From Rattus norvegicus (lineage: Eukaryota; Chordata; Mammalia; Rodentia; Muridae): a DNA stretch of 64,000 bases. The stretch spans positions 44,006,225 to 44,070,224 of the forward strand of contig NC_086031.1 in assembly GCF_036323735.1 (NCBI RefSeq), written 5' to 3'. The translations under genes and the position numbers were made by a program. Below, piece after piece: positions 35,230 through 47,871 of the stretch (position 1 is the stretch's first letter; each line of letters starts with the position of its first letter). The notes beneath the pieces were generated by a model. That model saw nothing but the letters and a program-made list of their open reading frames with translations. It ran no database searches and had not been told where the DNA came from.

Positions 35230-36300
35230 TGTGGTACCAGCCATATGATGTTTTGATACATGAATGTACAATGGCTAATTGGGTTAAGTACATCTATCTT
35301 CTTTTTAAAAATCAATTTTTCTTTGTTATAAAAATACTCAAAATCTATTTTTGTTTTCTAAATTTATATTTACTTATAACTTTTATTTTAACCTATACAT
35401 AAAATGTAAAAGAATACATATTTATGAGCACAGAGTTATACTTTCAAGACTTGTACATGCATTGGAATCGGGTTAAATCTACGTATTTTTTTTAAAATAT
35501 CATCTCTATAAGCTAAAATGTGTAAAATCTTCTCTTCAGTCTCTTAAGATACACAATGCACAACAGCTATCCTGAACATTTCTATGTGCTTTAGTACACT
35601 AGCATTTGAGCTGTTTTCATGTCTCGGGTCCTGCAGATAGTGCTACAGTGAGCACACGATGTCTCTTTGTCATACTGATTTAATTTCCTTATGATTGATA
35701 AGTAATAGTGAGTTGCTGGATCACATGATGTTCTATTTACCACTTTCTAAGGAACTTCCAGGCTGTATTCTGTGGAACTTGCAGCTGCATAATGGCTACA
35801 TTGATTTTCACTCCCATGAACAGTGTACAAGTCTTCGCTTTCCTCAGTATGCTAGCAAGAATTTATTCTCTTGGGTCTTTTTTGATAATTATCATTTGGA
35901 ACCAAGGATGTAAATGGTTTTGACTTCTATTTACATGATAAATTATGATGTTGAACACCTTTATATAGATATGTTGGCAATGGCTTCTTTGGGGGAAATG
36001 CCTATGTATATTATCCATTTCTAAATTATATTTTTATTGACAATTTTATTATGATTTTTATATATTTTAAACACTAATGTTTTTGCATGTATAAGTTGCT
36101 AATACTTTCTCTCATGTTTCAGCTTCATTTTACACTGAGTATTATTACTTTTCTGCATGTCAAGTTTTATTTTGTTGTAATACTCTTTCTCTTTTGCCCC
36201 ATGACTTTGGGATGTCCTTTTTAAAAGGCATTCATTTCAATATCCTGAAGCATTTCTCCATATTTTCATAGCTTATAATAATTTAGATATGTTAGTCTAT
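35230..36300 (-). mobile_element. Ancient L1 (ORF2 C-terminus and 3'UTR), antisense
   Basis: On the minus strand the C-terminal ORF2 region is recognisable at 35610-36250. Antisense words include TGCTACAGTGAGCAC, GATGTCTCTTTGTCATACTGAT, AGTGAGTTGCTGGATCACATG, GGAACTTCCAGGCTGTATTC and ATAATGGCTAC, all standard for pre-rodent L1M-type copies. The AT-rich 35230-35600 part fits its 3'UTR. No frame survives. Confidence 0.72.
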
Positions 36301-36995
36301 ATGTGAATGAGGCAATTTTATAATTGACTAGAAGGAATCTGGTTCCATTCTTCTGCATGTAAATACCTAGTTTTACTCCCCTTCAACTACTCCTGAACAT
36401 GAGATTTGCTCTTGAGTGGTTGATATACCCATTACTATTCCATTGGAGAGAACTGATTTTCCCTCTCCCAGGAGGAGTAAATGACAGATCTGTTGCCAAC
36501 CTTTACCCTAATGGCTACATTTACATACATTTGCTCATTTGTGTTTTTAAAATACAATAAGATAAAAGTTAAAAATAACTACCACATTGAAGTCAGACAA
36601 GTCAGACCAACAGAAGGAAAAGAGCTTAATTTTATCCAACAGAGAATGCTAACAGAAATATTCAGTGAAAGTAATAAATATGTTAATCCTCTATATTAAG
36701 AGTTGTTCCTGCTGGAGAATGAGAATTCTCAAGTCACAAAATAGCATAGTCTAAAGGCCTAAAGTGTTTTTTACACAGAATTATCTATGCATATATTTCT
36801 GATTATCTCCTAACTAAAAATGTAATTCTTATACAAGGAAATATTACAAGTATATTCTGAAGTATTCAAATAAGCAATAAATAGCCCAGTACAATTTTCA
36901 AAACTTTACTGGCCTTTCTATTTACAATCAGTGTGCTTTAAAATCTTAACTCCCGAATCCACCAACCAGTGCGGCTTTTCAGATTTCTTCTTATA
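36300..36995. other. Unassigned sequence, no gene seen
   Basis: AT-rich sequence with frames of 72 codons or fewer and no recognised repeat. Confidence 0.5.
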
Positions 36996-36998
36996 ACC

Positions 36999-37370
36999 CT
37001 GTCTTAGGTTTCATTGTGACAAAACACCATGTCTAAGGATACTTATAGAATGAGTTTATTGGGGCATATAGCTCCAAGGAGGCTAAGAGATCATCACCGC
37101 ATAGAAAAAATGGTAAAAGGTGGCAGGCAGGTATGGCAGCTAGAGGAGCAAACCAAGAGTTCATATCTGGAGTTATAAGCAGGAAGCAGAGAGAATGAAT
37201 GGGACATTATGAGGTATTTGAAACCCCAATGCCTTATCCATTGTAGGACTTCCCCCAGCAAGGCTCCATCTTCTAAACCTACCTGAACAGCAAATACTGA
37301 GGACTATGTCTTCAAGTACCCCCAAATATGAAGGATACCTCATGCAAGCCACCACAGTCCCTGCTCACTT
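36999..37370 (+). mobile_element. Rodent interspersed repeat, family B
   Basis: Begins GTCTTAGGTTTCATTGTGACAAAACACCATG and ends ...GCAAGCCACCACAG. The middle includes GAGTTTATTGGGGCATATAGC and GCAGAGAGAATGAATGGGACA. This is a known murid repeat layout whose 3' half recurs at 62461-62605. The exact family name is not certain. Confidence 0.6.
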
Positions 37371-37889
37371 AGGTGTGTAATGGATGGGTCTAAATCATTA
37401 AAGAGATTTACGTTCCAGAAGGAGGGCCATTTTCAAACTTTGGTGTATTATACATATTGTATACACAGAATCCTAAACAAAGCAAGAGTTTTTATAGTTG
37501 ATTCAACCCACCCACTATACACCCACCCTGTTCAACTGCCTAAACACGCAACCATTTCCCCTCCCTAGTCAGATTTAAGAGGAGGGAAAGTCAAGAGTGA
37601 GAAAAAGAAAGCACGTCCTTATTTCTTTGTAAATTGATTATGGAAAACTATCAATAATTAAAGACATGGCTACCTTCTAGAAAATCTTCTTTTTTTGTTT
37701 CACACTTTTTTCTGTTGATCTGAACTTATGACATAGGATCCCCGGGAGACACTGAAATGTTAAGTGCCCTTCTGTTTGTATGTGATGTCAGAAAACGTAT
37801 TCAACTGTTGCCGTTTATTGTTTTCTTTTTAAGTGTATACACCAGTACTTTGCTGTGTGTGATGCAGATTTGGGCGATGGCTGGTATTG
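37371..37889. other. Unassigned sequence, no gene seen
   Basis: About 0.5 kb between two rodent repeats. No signal is recognisable. Confidence 0.5.
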
Positions 37890-38240
37890 TAGTCGGCTAC
37901 CAGTTCCTGTGATAAAGCAAAGCCCCAAAACAGCTTAGATGAGGAAAGGGTTTCCTTGGCTCAGAGGCTACAGTCTATCATCAAATAAAGCCAAATGAAG
38001 CGAAACGTGGAAGGGACATAGAAGCAGAGATCATGGAGGAGAGGTGTTTATTGGCTTCTCTTCTCTAGCTCGCTCAGCTACCTTTGCATCAGGCACTGCT
38101 TAGTATTCTAAAAATTTCTACATCAATTAGAAATTAAGAAAGTGAGTCATACTCATTTCCATAGGCCAGTCTAATTAAGTCTTCAGTTGAGGTTCGTGTT
38201 TGATAGCGATTCTAGGTTTCCATCAAGTTGTCAGCTAAAG
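37890..38240 (+). mobile_element. Rodent interspersed repeat, family A copy 2
   Basis: Shares the start GGCTAC.. TTCCTGTGATAAAGC, the block GAGGAAAGGGTTTCC, GAGATCATGGAGGAG, and the end TCTAATTAAGTCTTCAGTTGAGG ... CAAGTTGTCAGCTAAAGC with copies 1 and 3. The centre is shortened relative to copy 1. It may act as the left terminal repeat of a composite element with copy 3. Confidence 0.6.
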
Positions 38241-39399
38241 CTACTGATGACAACTCACTCCTTGTCAACTTTGACAGAAAAACACACCACGAACAAAATG
38301 GAAACCGCAACGTGTCCTTTTGTGCTCGTTGCAAAGGTCCCGTGATGATGTCACAATATAAAATGATATTCAACTTTACCAATTCCCACAGTCTCAAATT
38401 GTCAACACTTTAAAATTAAATGTCCAAGTTTCCTTTTAAAATCCAGTCTATTTTCTGTGAACTCTTGTAAACTCCAAAATAAACTACATATCTTCTCACT
38501 CTACAAAAGAAGTACCATACCAGAGTTAAACCAAAGCAAAGCAAAGTCCAAATCTAACAATACGTAGAGCTCAACATCTGGCACCAGGAACTTGTTCATG
38601 ATTTTCTGGGCTCCAGTGGGCTTAGGCAACACTACCTCTCGAGTCAGTCATCTGCAACACACACACGGTTTGTCTCAAAAGCTCAGACAAGCTGATTACC
38701 ATGCCTGCTCCTGTTCTTTCTGAAGATTATGATTCCTATAATCTTCAATATGCTGGGAATTCCACTCCAACTGAGGCTTTACCTTCAGTAATGGTCTTTC
38801 CTGTTGTCCCTTCAGAGAATCTCTGATCCTGAAACACAGTGCCAAGGGTTGGCCGCTCTCCATAACCCCTTCATGCCTTTAAAACAAATATCTGAGAAAA
38901 ATCTTACACAGTTCCAGGTTCAGCCTCCAGCTTGAAATGCAGCCTTGGCTCCTTTGGACCACAGCTTCTGTGTGCTGACCCTGAGGAAATAATTCTCAGA
39001 AGATTTTGCCTTGATGATACTAACCTCTTATTAATGAGCTGATTTTTTTTTAGCACTAGCTAACGAACTTCCATTGCCCCGGTAAAGCAAAGTTTCACTT
39101 CAGTTATTCTGTTCCCTTACTAATTGCAGCGGCTTCTTCAGCCTCCACTGATCAGAAACCAGAGTCTTCATTCAAAATCACACAACCAGAGCTTTGGCTT
39201 TCATTGGCAACTTCATAAGCCAGGCTTCCTTTGTTTGAGTTTCTCTCAGCACTCTTATGTTCCAAGCTCCCACAAGAACTCATTAAGCTCTGAGCACTCA
39301 ACAGTTTTTTCAGCCCAAAATTCCAGACACTTCCACAGCCCTCTCCCAAAACAAGGTAGGTTGGCCAGGTTCGTCACAGCAAGACCCCACTCTAGTGTT
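38241..39399. other. Region between two family A copies
   Basis: About 1.16 kb. The 39240-39400 part (CCAAGCTCCCACAAGAACTC, CCAAAATTCCAGACACTTCC, AAACAAGGTAGGTTGGCCAG) resembles the flank that commonly precedes this repeat family in murids, so it may belong to the same element. No gag or pol frame is visible. The 111-codon frame at 39124-39459 has no domain. Confidence 0.45.
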
Positions 39400-39770
39400 A
39401 GTTTCTGTTCTAGTTGTCACAGTGAAATAATGACCAATGGCAACTTGTGGGAAAAATAAAGATTTGACTTACAGGTTATAGCTTACCATCGGGAGACACA
39501 AAGCAAGAAGCCTACAGCAGAAATAGAAGTAGAGTCCCTGAAGGGATGCTGCTTGCTGACTTGCTCATTCTGGCCTGCTCAACATGCTTTCTTACACCAC
39601 AGCATACCACCTGCCTGGCGTCTACCACTCACAGTGGGCTGGGCACTTGTATAAGCAATTAGCAATTTAAAAACTTCCATAGATATGCCTAACCTGACCT
39701 GAACAATGCTTCAGTCGAGGGTCCCTCTTCCAGCATGATTCAGCATTTGTGTCAGGTTGAGAGCTAAAGC
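39400..39770 (+). mobile_element. Rodent interspersed repeat, family A copy 3
   Basis: Full-layout copy: GTTCTAGTTGTCACAGTGAAAT, AATGACCAATGGCAACTTG, GCTTGCTGACTTGCTCA, CTGCTCAACATGCTTTC, CCACTCACAGTGGGCTGGGC, and the end GTGTCAGGTTGAGAGCTAAAGC. The GAGCTAAAGC/CAGCTAAAGC end is shared with copy 2. Confidence 0.65.
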
Positions 39771-39774
39771 TTGC

Positions 39775-42632
39775 TATTATAGATGGTCAAAGGCTCACTA
39801 GGAATAGGTTGGTTTGTTGGGCCTTAGGTAAAGTTCAGGCCAAGATAATGATACACTGGATGATATTATATTCTGATTTATTTAGGAGGCTTTTGCATCC
39901 CCAACTTTACTATTAGCTGAAGGAAAGAAAGAAATGAATTAAGTTGTTCCCCGAAGATTAATGTACAAGTTTCTAGGGTCCTGCATGCCTTGATTATTAC
40001 TTGACTTTATTAAGCAATCAGTGAGGAGTTTGAGATTTGCAAAACCTGCTCTCTTTTTAAAGGCGCATTACTTCTAATCTAGTCTTGGTTCAAGCTCATC
40101 TCTGCATCTCAATAAGGGAGACAGAGCAACTTCTTGATTAGCTCCATTTCTAACTCTATCCATCACGTTTAACCCCAGCTCCTCTTCTGCTGCCTTAGGG
40201 TACAAGCGTGTACTGCCTGTGAGAGCCAAGGAAAAGGGACCTCACGTGTGCCTACTGCTCACTTCGGAAAAAATTGCAACCTTGGTTAATGAGAGCCAGT
40301 TAACAGTACGATGATAAAGCATACGTTGGGGGGAAATGCCCCTTTCTTTCCATCTTGCATTTTTTTCCAGAGTTCAGTGTTTAACCTGCAGGGAGCATCA
40401 GACCCCACTGCTGTCCTAATTAGGCCTGCCCACCCCACCCCATCCCCACCTCTCCTGTCATCAACAGTTCATCTCTAGAGAAGCCTCTGAACTAACGTGT
40501 CACACTAGATATATGTAGCTTGTAAGCACAACATGTTTGTCTGCTCAGGATAATGTGCTTTAAAAGAAATAGTTTGAATGCCAAGCTAGTTAGAAAAGTA
40601 GGGGGGCTTAATGGGAAGGGCTGCAGCCTTGGTTGTCATCCTGACTCTATTAATTCCTCAATTTCCTCCTCTGTATAAACACATAATAGAGGTTACATTT
40701 CAGGACTCTTACCACGGCTCAATTAGATGAGCTATCTGAAGTACCTCATGCAGGATATATTGTTAGAAGTTCCTAAATGCCACAAGAAATTGACACTTAA
40801 GACAGAGGTACAATCTTGTGTACTTTGGCAGTAAGGAAGGAAGATATTTTGAGGCAGCAATCCTGTGGTTATTCTCATGTGTCATTTCGACTTAATGCAT
40901 GAATCCTCACAGTTATTCTCCAAAGAGATTTATAGAAAGTTAGGAACTACATTGACGGACGCTCCCCCTTTTCCTCTGCAATTTTAACAATTGCTTTTTC
41001 TACCTGCTTGTAGAATGAATCTTATTATTTCGGCCGCAAAAAGGCAAGTTAAATGTCAGCAAGAGATTAACTTTATTATATGAAGTCAGAGAAGATCCCA
41101 AGGCTAATAAAACATGACATGGCGCTGTCTGCTTTCTATGATGCTAAGCTCCTCCCTGCCTAGCACCACTTCACACACCGGAACAGTAAGACTAGGAGTG
41201 AGAACACCCGGGATTCACAGCTTCCACCACAAAGAAAACCCATTATCATGTCCAAATAAAGGAATGGCTGGTGGTGAAGGTCAGCTCCAGGGCTCCAAAC
41301 TTACCTTTGCCTTGTGGATTGGAGAGAAACAAAGCCATACAGATGTGAGCTAAGATACCGACAGCTGTGAACATCTAAGAAATACTGACACAATAGCAGA
41401 GGTTGATATTCTGTATTTAGTTTTACATTTTTTTTTCATTTTGATCAGGGGCTTTTTAATAAAAGCAATAGTAATACTGGGGGACAGATAGCTACTCCCC
41501 AATGGATGCTTTGTCTTCCACATTATTTGAAAATGGTTCTGTTAATATCTCCTAGATTAAACCTTTGCATTTCATAGTACCTTACCTATTTTATATAGAC
41601 TCATCTAACTAGTAATAATAGCCGATGCATTAAGTCTTGAATATAAAATATAACTAATAAATAAACAATGGTGTATCGTTTTCTCAGGAGAAATCAGTCT
41701 TCCTGACTCTTGATTACACAAAGATACATGAAGAGCCTTTATTATTAAATTCTAAGCTATGGTTAACACAACATTAGTAATTTAATCTTTGCTCTTAGAA
41801 ATAGCTTAAAATTTATTAGTCTACTTCACAGCCTTATTAAACAGAATATAGTGTGCTGAATTGAACAATTGGTATACTCTCTGATGACTGGGATCCTTTA
41901 ATTTCTTTAACATTACTATCTTTGTACCTGATGATACCATAGACGTAAAGCAACAAGAAATAGGAGAACTCAGCAGCAACCACTAAATATTCTTTGGAAT
42001 ACAATTCTACTATTATTGCCAGTTTCTCTTCAAATATCTTTATTTCTATAAATCAATTGCAAAAGAAACAAAATTGCTGTAGCATTTTCTTGAAATACTA
42101 TATCTGATCTGAAATGAACCTGGGCTCTCTAGACATGTTCTGGTTTCAAAGCCCATGCCCTTGTTTTCCTGGCTGCTTAAGGATCATAGGCTAGCAAGTA
42201 GGAGCAAAACGATAAGATGATTTTCTTTAGAAAAGTATTTATGGACTATCCCTGTCTAACATTCCCTTACCTTCTTGAATATTGTTACCTTACATTTACT
42301 TTCAACTTTAAGCTATGTTTTATGTTAATATTGAACTTATATCTTTCAACTTCTAAAGCTGTATTTTATTGACAAAGCAAATTTTGTGGCTACCCATTAC
42401 TGTTCGTATATGACCAAGAGGATGCGCACTGTTCTTATCATTGCAACCATGGCCTTTCATGGAGTGTCGATGTGTTTCTCCGAGTCCTCTGTCCCATCAC
42501 CTAGAATTCCATCCAACCTACTTTCTTTCTCATAATGCAATCTGTTTTATTCTCAATCTGTTCTATTCTCTATTCTCTTAACTTGTACATTGATATATCC
42601 AAGAATGTTGACCTTGTCATCTCCATCCCAAA
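39775..42632. other. Unassigned sequence apart from a MIR
   Basis: About 2.9 kb. A MIR fragment is recognisable at 40620-40790. Otherwise frames are at most 79 codons and carry no motifs. Confidence 0.5.
40620..40790 (+). mobile_element. MIR SINE fragment
   Basis: The core and 3' part read CCTCAATTTCCTCCTCTGTATAAA, TAATAGAGGTTACATTTCAGGA and AATTAGATGAGCTATC. These follow the MIR order: cctcagtttcctcatctgtaaaatg, then ataatagtacctac, then attaaatgagataat. This is an ancient tRNA-derived mammalian SINE. Confidence 0.6.
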
Positions 42633-42638
42633 CTACAG

Positions 42639-43102
42639 TGTCAATAAGGGTGCAGAGGGTACCTGGAAGAGAATGGGGGACAAGGGACACGAAGAAGGAC
42701 GCCAAGACAAGGGTCTGATCAAGGTGACAATTTTATTTTTTCCCAAGGCTGAATTTATACCAAAACAGGGGTAACAGAGGGAGGGGAGAAGTGTGAAACA
42801 TTTACACAGGCCAAGGACATAGTATTTGTGTGGTCAGCTGATGTCAACTGGATGTCAGAAAAGTCACAGGTTTGTCACATCTATTAGTCAGCAGGATGTT
42901 GGTTTTTCACACTGGTTATCTTGATGTCAGATGTATTTCTCAGCAAGGTCAGAACTTTATCATATCATTATTCATCTTGACCACCAGATTTGTATTAGTC
43001 TTCTGCAGCTAGCTGGGGATTTTCCATGAATCCAGTCATACTTAACTCTAACCATAATATTAACATCAATAATGGAGGGTTTCAAGGGCATCACTCCCAA
43101 CA
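42639..43102 (-). mobile_element. Solo ERVK-like LTR (464 bp) with 6-bp duplication
   Basis: On the minus strand the unit begins TGTTGGGAGTGATGCCC, like the TGTTGGGAG start of IAP-type class II LTRs, and ends ...CCTTATTGACA, giving TG...CA termini. A perfect 6-bp duplication CTACAG flanks it (42633-42638 and 43103-43108), the size expected for ERVK integrases. In sense orientation a TATAAA (complement of 42754-42759) and an AATAAA (complement of 42732-42737) are present. No internal sequence or second LTR follows, so it is a solo LTR left by recombination. Confidence 0.88.
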
Positions 43103-43109
43103 CTACAGG

Positions 43110-43930
43110 GCACATTAATTTGCATTCATAACAATACTAGGGCATATTCTATCACTCATTGCTCACTGTGATGTCATTTGTTGTTTAATTTTCTGTTCCT
43201 GTGTGTGGACCATATGGTCAGGATGACATTCCTACCTATTGGATTTGTATTTTATACTTAGCAGCATCTTGAATAAAAACTTAAAACCTTCAGGTAATAC
43301 ACTACTCTGAATAATGTAATTCTCAAGGAGAAAGGATGGGTTTAATATTTGCTACCACTAGGTAATGAAGTAGTTGGCCCTTAACCTTTGCTTAGCAGAA
43401 CCACTCTGTCCTTTGTTGGTATTGGCAAGAAGTTAGATTTTTGCTTCACCCAAAGTAGGTATTATTCACCCATAGCAACTCCAGAACCCGGAAAGGTTCA
43501 GAGCAGTTTTATGTGTTTGATTCTTCTCTGCATGTGGAAAACTAGTGAGAACCTTCCATCACTCTAAAGATTGTCTTGGGAAGCATTAGAGAATAACTTG
43601 TTGGTAACTTAGAATACCCAAACCTCATCTCTCCTGAATAACTCAGTGATTGGTGCAGACTTTGTCTGCATGTTCCAACTGCCCAACTGTGAAGTGTTAT
43701 GTAATTAAAAGGAGCCATTCCTATCATTCTTCTCAAAAGTACCTCGGCTCCAATGTGTCTTTGATAGCAGAACTGGAAGAAAAGATATACTGCTCAATGC
43801 TAAGCTCTGAGTTCTGCCAAAAATAGCAGACAAACTACACTTCTCCCTATAGTGATCCTGCTATATTCATTTACAAACTATTTTTCCCATAAACATTATA
43901 GATAAATTCTTTTACATATTAAAAAAATAA
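43110..43930. other. Unassigned sequence between two LTRs
   Basis: About 0.8 kb with no recognisable retroviral gene or other repeat. It is not an ERV interior as far as I can read. Confidence 0.5.
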
Positions 43931-43932
43931 AA

Positions 43933-44515
43933 TGTGCTGTGTTGTGTGTGTTGGGGGTCCATGTGGTTCTGCATCCTCCATTTCCTCCCTCAGGGTATCG
44001 AGACTCTGCTGCACACCAGGCTGAAAGGGAAGCAGAGTTTGGAATGGATGGGGTCTGCAGCAGTGATGGGGCGGGGGTATTCTCTGAAGATTTTAGTGAA
44101 ACCGCTCTCTTTGAAGATTTTAGCTCGTAGGCATGTACTTTATTAAGGGTGAACCGGTGCCGTCTATGAATTTTGGAGAGTGGAAGGGAGATTTTCTTAG
44201 GGTGAGGTTTCATTGGCTATTATTTATAGTACTGAGAATGGCTGGTTTGTATGCAGAGGCAAGCAGGAAATCCCAGGTACTTGCTGGAAAGTTCTTATCA
44301 GGAAAGAGGAAGATGAACATGTGGGTTTGCCAAAGACCATGTGACATTCCTTAGGTAGAAGATTGAGGGTCAGGCTCCAGAAATCAGGCAGAGAAGGGGG
44401 AAACAGCCCTGCTGATAAAGGGGGGCCTCCATTTTGCTTAGAACTCAGAGGAGCTATCTAGACATGGTAGACTGCAGCCTGAATTAGTGGGGTTTCCATA
44501 CAGGGTGGCTAATGA
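43933..44515 (-). mobile_element. Probable solo LTR (ERV1-like)
   Basis: Read on the minus strand, the block has LTR-like organisation. CT/GC-balanced U3 sequence is followed by TATAAATA (complement of 44221-44228), a CCAAT just downstream, and AATAAA (complement of 44139-44144) about 80 bp later. A further ~200 bp U5-like stretch runs to a CA end near 43933. It also contains a 22-bp direct repeat spaced 28 bp (two copies of a GAAGATTTTAG-containing word at 44085-44125). Ends and flanking duplication are not clear. Confidence 0.5.
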
Positions 44516-44551
44516 ATCACATTTCAATTCAGACTCACTTATTAACTACTA

Positions 44552-44605
44552 GTTGTTGTTGTTGTTGTTCTCTTTCTTCCTTCTTTATTTATTTATTTGT
44601 TTATT
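44552..44605. repeat. (GTT)n and (TTTA)n short repeats
   Basis: (GTT)6 at 44552-44569 and TTTATTTATTTATTTG near 44584-44602 lie at the left, tail-side edge of the antisense L1 that follows. They probably derive from its A-tail. Confidence 0.75.
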
Positions 44606-46553
44606 CACTTTACATCCTGGTCACAGGCCCCTACCTCCCTCCCTCCTCTCCTTCCAATCCTACCATCACATACCCATCTGCCCATTAGTCCCTCCACTTC
44701 TCCTCAAAGAAGGAGAAGCCCTCCATGATGGCACATCAAGTCCTACCATGACTAAGTACATCTTCTCTCACTGAGGTTAGACTAGGTAGCTCAGCCTGAG
44801 AAAATAGATCCAAAGGCAGACAACAAAGTCAGACACAACCCCAACTCAATTGTTAGGGGACCCACATAAAGACCAAGCTGCACATCTGCTACAAATGTGA
44901 AGGGGCCTAGGTCCAGACCATGCATGCTTTTTGGTTGGTGGTTCAGTCTTCGTGAGTCCCCATGGCCCCTCTTAATGAGCTCTGTGGGTCTTCTTGTGAT
45001 GTCCTTAACCCCCCCAGCTTCCTCGATCCTTCACCCCAACTCCTCCAGAAGTCTCCCAGAGCCTTTTCTAATGTTTGGGTGTGAGTATCTTCTGCTTCCA
45101 TCAGCTGCTGGATGAAGCCTCTGAGAAGACTCCTATACCAACCATCAGGAGTTGGCTCTCTCCCATGGTGTAAGTCTCAAGTTGGACAAGTCATTTGCTG
45201 ACCATTTTCTCAATTTCTACTGCATCTTTACCCCTGCACATCTTGTAGGCAGGACAATTTATGGGCTAACGATTTTATGCATGGGTTGGTGTCCCCCTCC
45301 CTCCACTGGAAGTCACACCTGGCTACAGGAGGTGGCCACTTCAGCATCCATATCCCTAGCTGCTAGGAGTCTCACCTAGGATCACACCATAAGTTCCTGG
45401 GACTCTCCCCTCTCCCATATCTCAGGCTCATCCCAGAAATGTACCCTTAACAGCTTCTGTTCTCTATCCCTGACCTCTCCCCATACCTAATTCCCACATT
45501 TTTCCCCTCCCCTACTCTCTTATCTAGTTCTCTCCCTACATCTACCTTTGATGTCTATTTTATATCCCCTTTAGAGTCAAAATCAAGTATCCTCCCTGCA
45601 CCTTTCTTGTTACTTCTTTGGGTCTGTAGAATGTAGCATGGCTATCCTGGACTTTATGGATAAAATCCACTAGTAAGTGAACACATAACATGCATGTCTT
45701 TCTGGGTCTGGGTTATACCCACTCAGCTCAAAATGTGTCCTGTCTACAAGATACCCAAACATTAGACAGAGCTCTAGGAGACTTCTGGAGGAGTTGGGGA
45801 AAGAATCTTTCTAGTTCCATTCATTTACCTGTAAAATTCACGATGTCTGTTTTTAATAGTGAGTTGTATTCTATGGTGTAAATGTACCACATTTTTATAT
45901 CTATCTTCAGTTGAGTGATACCTAGGCATTTTCCAGTAGGGTGTGAGCTTTATGCACCTGGCTATCATGAATAAATCTGCTATAAAGATAGCAGTCCCTT
46001 GTGGTATACTAGAGCATCTTTTGGGTATATACTCAGGAGTGGTGTTTCTGAGTCTTTAGGTAGAACTCTTGCCAGTTATCACATTGTTTTCCAAAGTGAT
46101 TATACAAGTTTAAACTCCTATCAGCAATAGAGAAGTATTCCCCTTGCTCCACAACCTGGACACCATGTGCTGTCACTTGAGTTTTGATCTTAACCATTCT
46201 GATGGATATAAGATAGAATCTTAACAGTTGTTGTGACTTGAATTTCCTTGATGACAAAAGATGTTGAGCATTAAGATTTCTAATAAATCCATGTTGAGAA
46301 TTCTGTTTAGTTCTATACCCCATTTTTAATTGAGTTATTTGATTTGTTGATGTCTAATTTCTTGAGTTCTTTACATATTTGGGGTATTCGTGCTCTGTCT
46401 GATGTAGGGTTGATGAAGATAATTTTCCACTCTATAGAATATCGTTTTGTTCCATTGATAGTGTTCCTAGCCGTATAGAAACTTTTCAGTCTCATGAAAT
46501 CCCATTTGGTGATTGCCAATCTTAGCATCTGTGCTATTGACACTCTCTTATTC
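44606..46553 (-). mobile_element. 5'-truncated old L1 (3'UTR and ORF2 C-terminus), antisense
   Basis: The 3'UTR, of a type different from the young L1s, occupies about 44606-45800. ORF2 C-terminal sequence is readable on the minus strand: complement of WYIYTIEYNS around 45850-45890, ITKWDFMRLKSFYTARNTI and KKLDINKSNNSI (46313-46543). Truncation falls near 46553. Stops and indels abound. Confidence 0.85.
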
Positions 46554-47472
46554 TTACTTTAAAACATATGCTTCCAGTCAAAATCACAAAATATAAAAAA
46601 CGTTTAGCATTGAGGAGTTGTAATATAAGCCATTTTTAAAAATGTACACATAAAGATGTACCAAAGAAAGACAATATTTAAAAGGTAGCAGACTATTATG
46701 AAGGGCATCGTTTCCCTAATTCTCAGCTTGTTTATCCTTTGAGTAGAGGAAGGGTACTGATTTGTTTGAGCAATGTTACATCCAACCACTTTGCTGAAGT
46801 TGTTTCAGGTTTAGGAGTTTTCTGGTGAAATTTCTGGGGTCACTTAAGTATATTATCTGATCATCTGCAAAAAGTGATATTTTGACTTCTTTCTTTTCAA
46901 TTTGTATCCCTTTGACCAACTTTTGTTGTCTAGTTGCTCAAGCTAGGGCTTTGAGTACTATATTGAATAAGTAGGGAGAAAATGGGCAGCCTTGTCTAGT
47001 CCATGATTTTAGTAGGATTGCTTCAAGTTTCTCTCCATCTGGTTTGATGGTGACTACTGGTTTGCTTTTACTATGTTTAGGTGTGGGCCGTGAATTCCTG
47101 ATCTTTCCAAGACTTTTACCATGAAGGGGTGTTGAATTTTGTCAAATGCTTTCTCAACATCCAATGAGATGATCATGTGTTTTTTTTTTTCCTTTTGAGT
47201 TTGTTTGTATAGTGGATTGTGTTGATGGATTTCCATATACTGAACCATCCATGTATCCCTGGGATGAGGCCTACTTGATAATGATGGATGATTATTTTGA
47301 TGTGTTCTTGGATTCAGTTTGTGAGAATTTTATTGGGTATTTTTGTGTCAATATTCATAATTGAAATTGGTCTGAACTTCCCTTTCTTTGTTGAGTCTTT
47401 GTGTGGTTTAGGTATAAGCTTAACTATGGCTTCATAGAACGAATTGAGTAATGCGCCTTCTGTTTCTATTTT

Positions 47473-47871
47473 GTGGTGACAACCTTCACAAAAGTCACAA
47501 ATAGTATAAAATACCTTGGTGCAACTCTAACCAAGCAAGTGAAAGATCTCTATGACAAGAATGTCAAGTCTCTGAAGAAAGAAATCAAAGATCACAGAAG
47601 ATGGAATGATCTCCCATGCTCATGGATTGGCAGGATTAATATAGTAAAAATGGCCATCTTGCAAAAAGCAATCTACAGATTCAATGCAATCCCCATCACA
47701 ATTCCAACTCAATTCTTCATAAAGCTAGAAAGAGCAATTTGCAAATTCATTTGGAATAACAAAAAACCCAAGGTAGCAAAAATTATTCTCAACAATAAAA
47801 GAACTTCTGGGGGAATTACCATCCCTAATCTCAAACTGTATTACAGAGCAATAGTGATAAAAACTGTATGA
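47473..47871 (+). pseudogene. L1 ORF2 internal fragment in frame
   Basis: This 132-codon open piece begins just after the inversion junction. It carries TKQVKDLYDKNVKSLKKEI, DLPCSWIGRINIVKMAILQK and RAICKFIWNNKKPKVAKIIL, that is ORF2 downstream of the RT active site. It ends at a stop near the motif that corresponds to ...IKTAWYWYRD (here IKTV*). It is a relic, not a gene. Confidence 0.92.
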
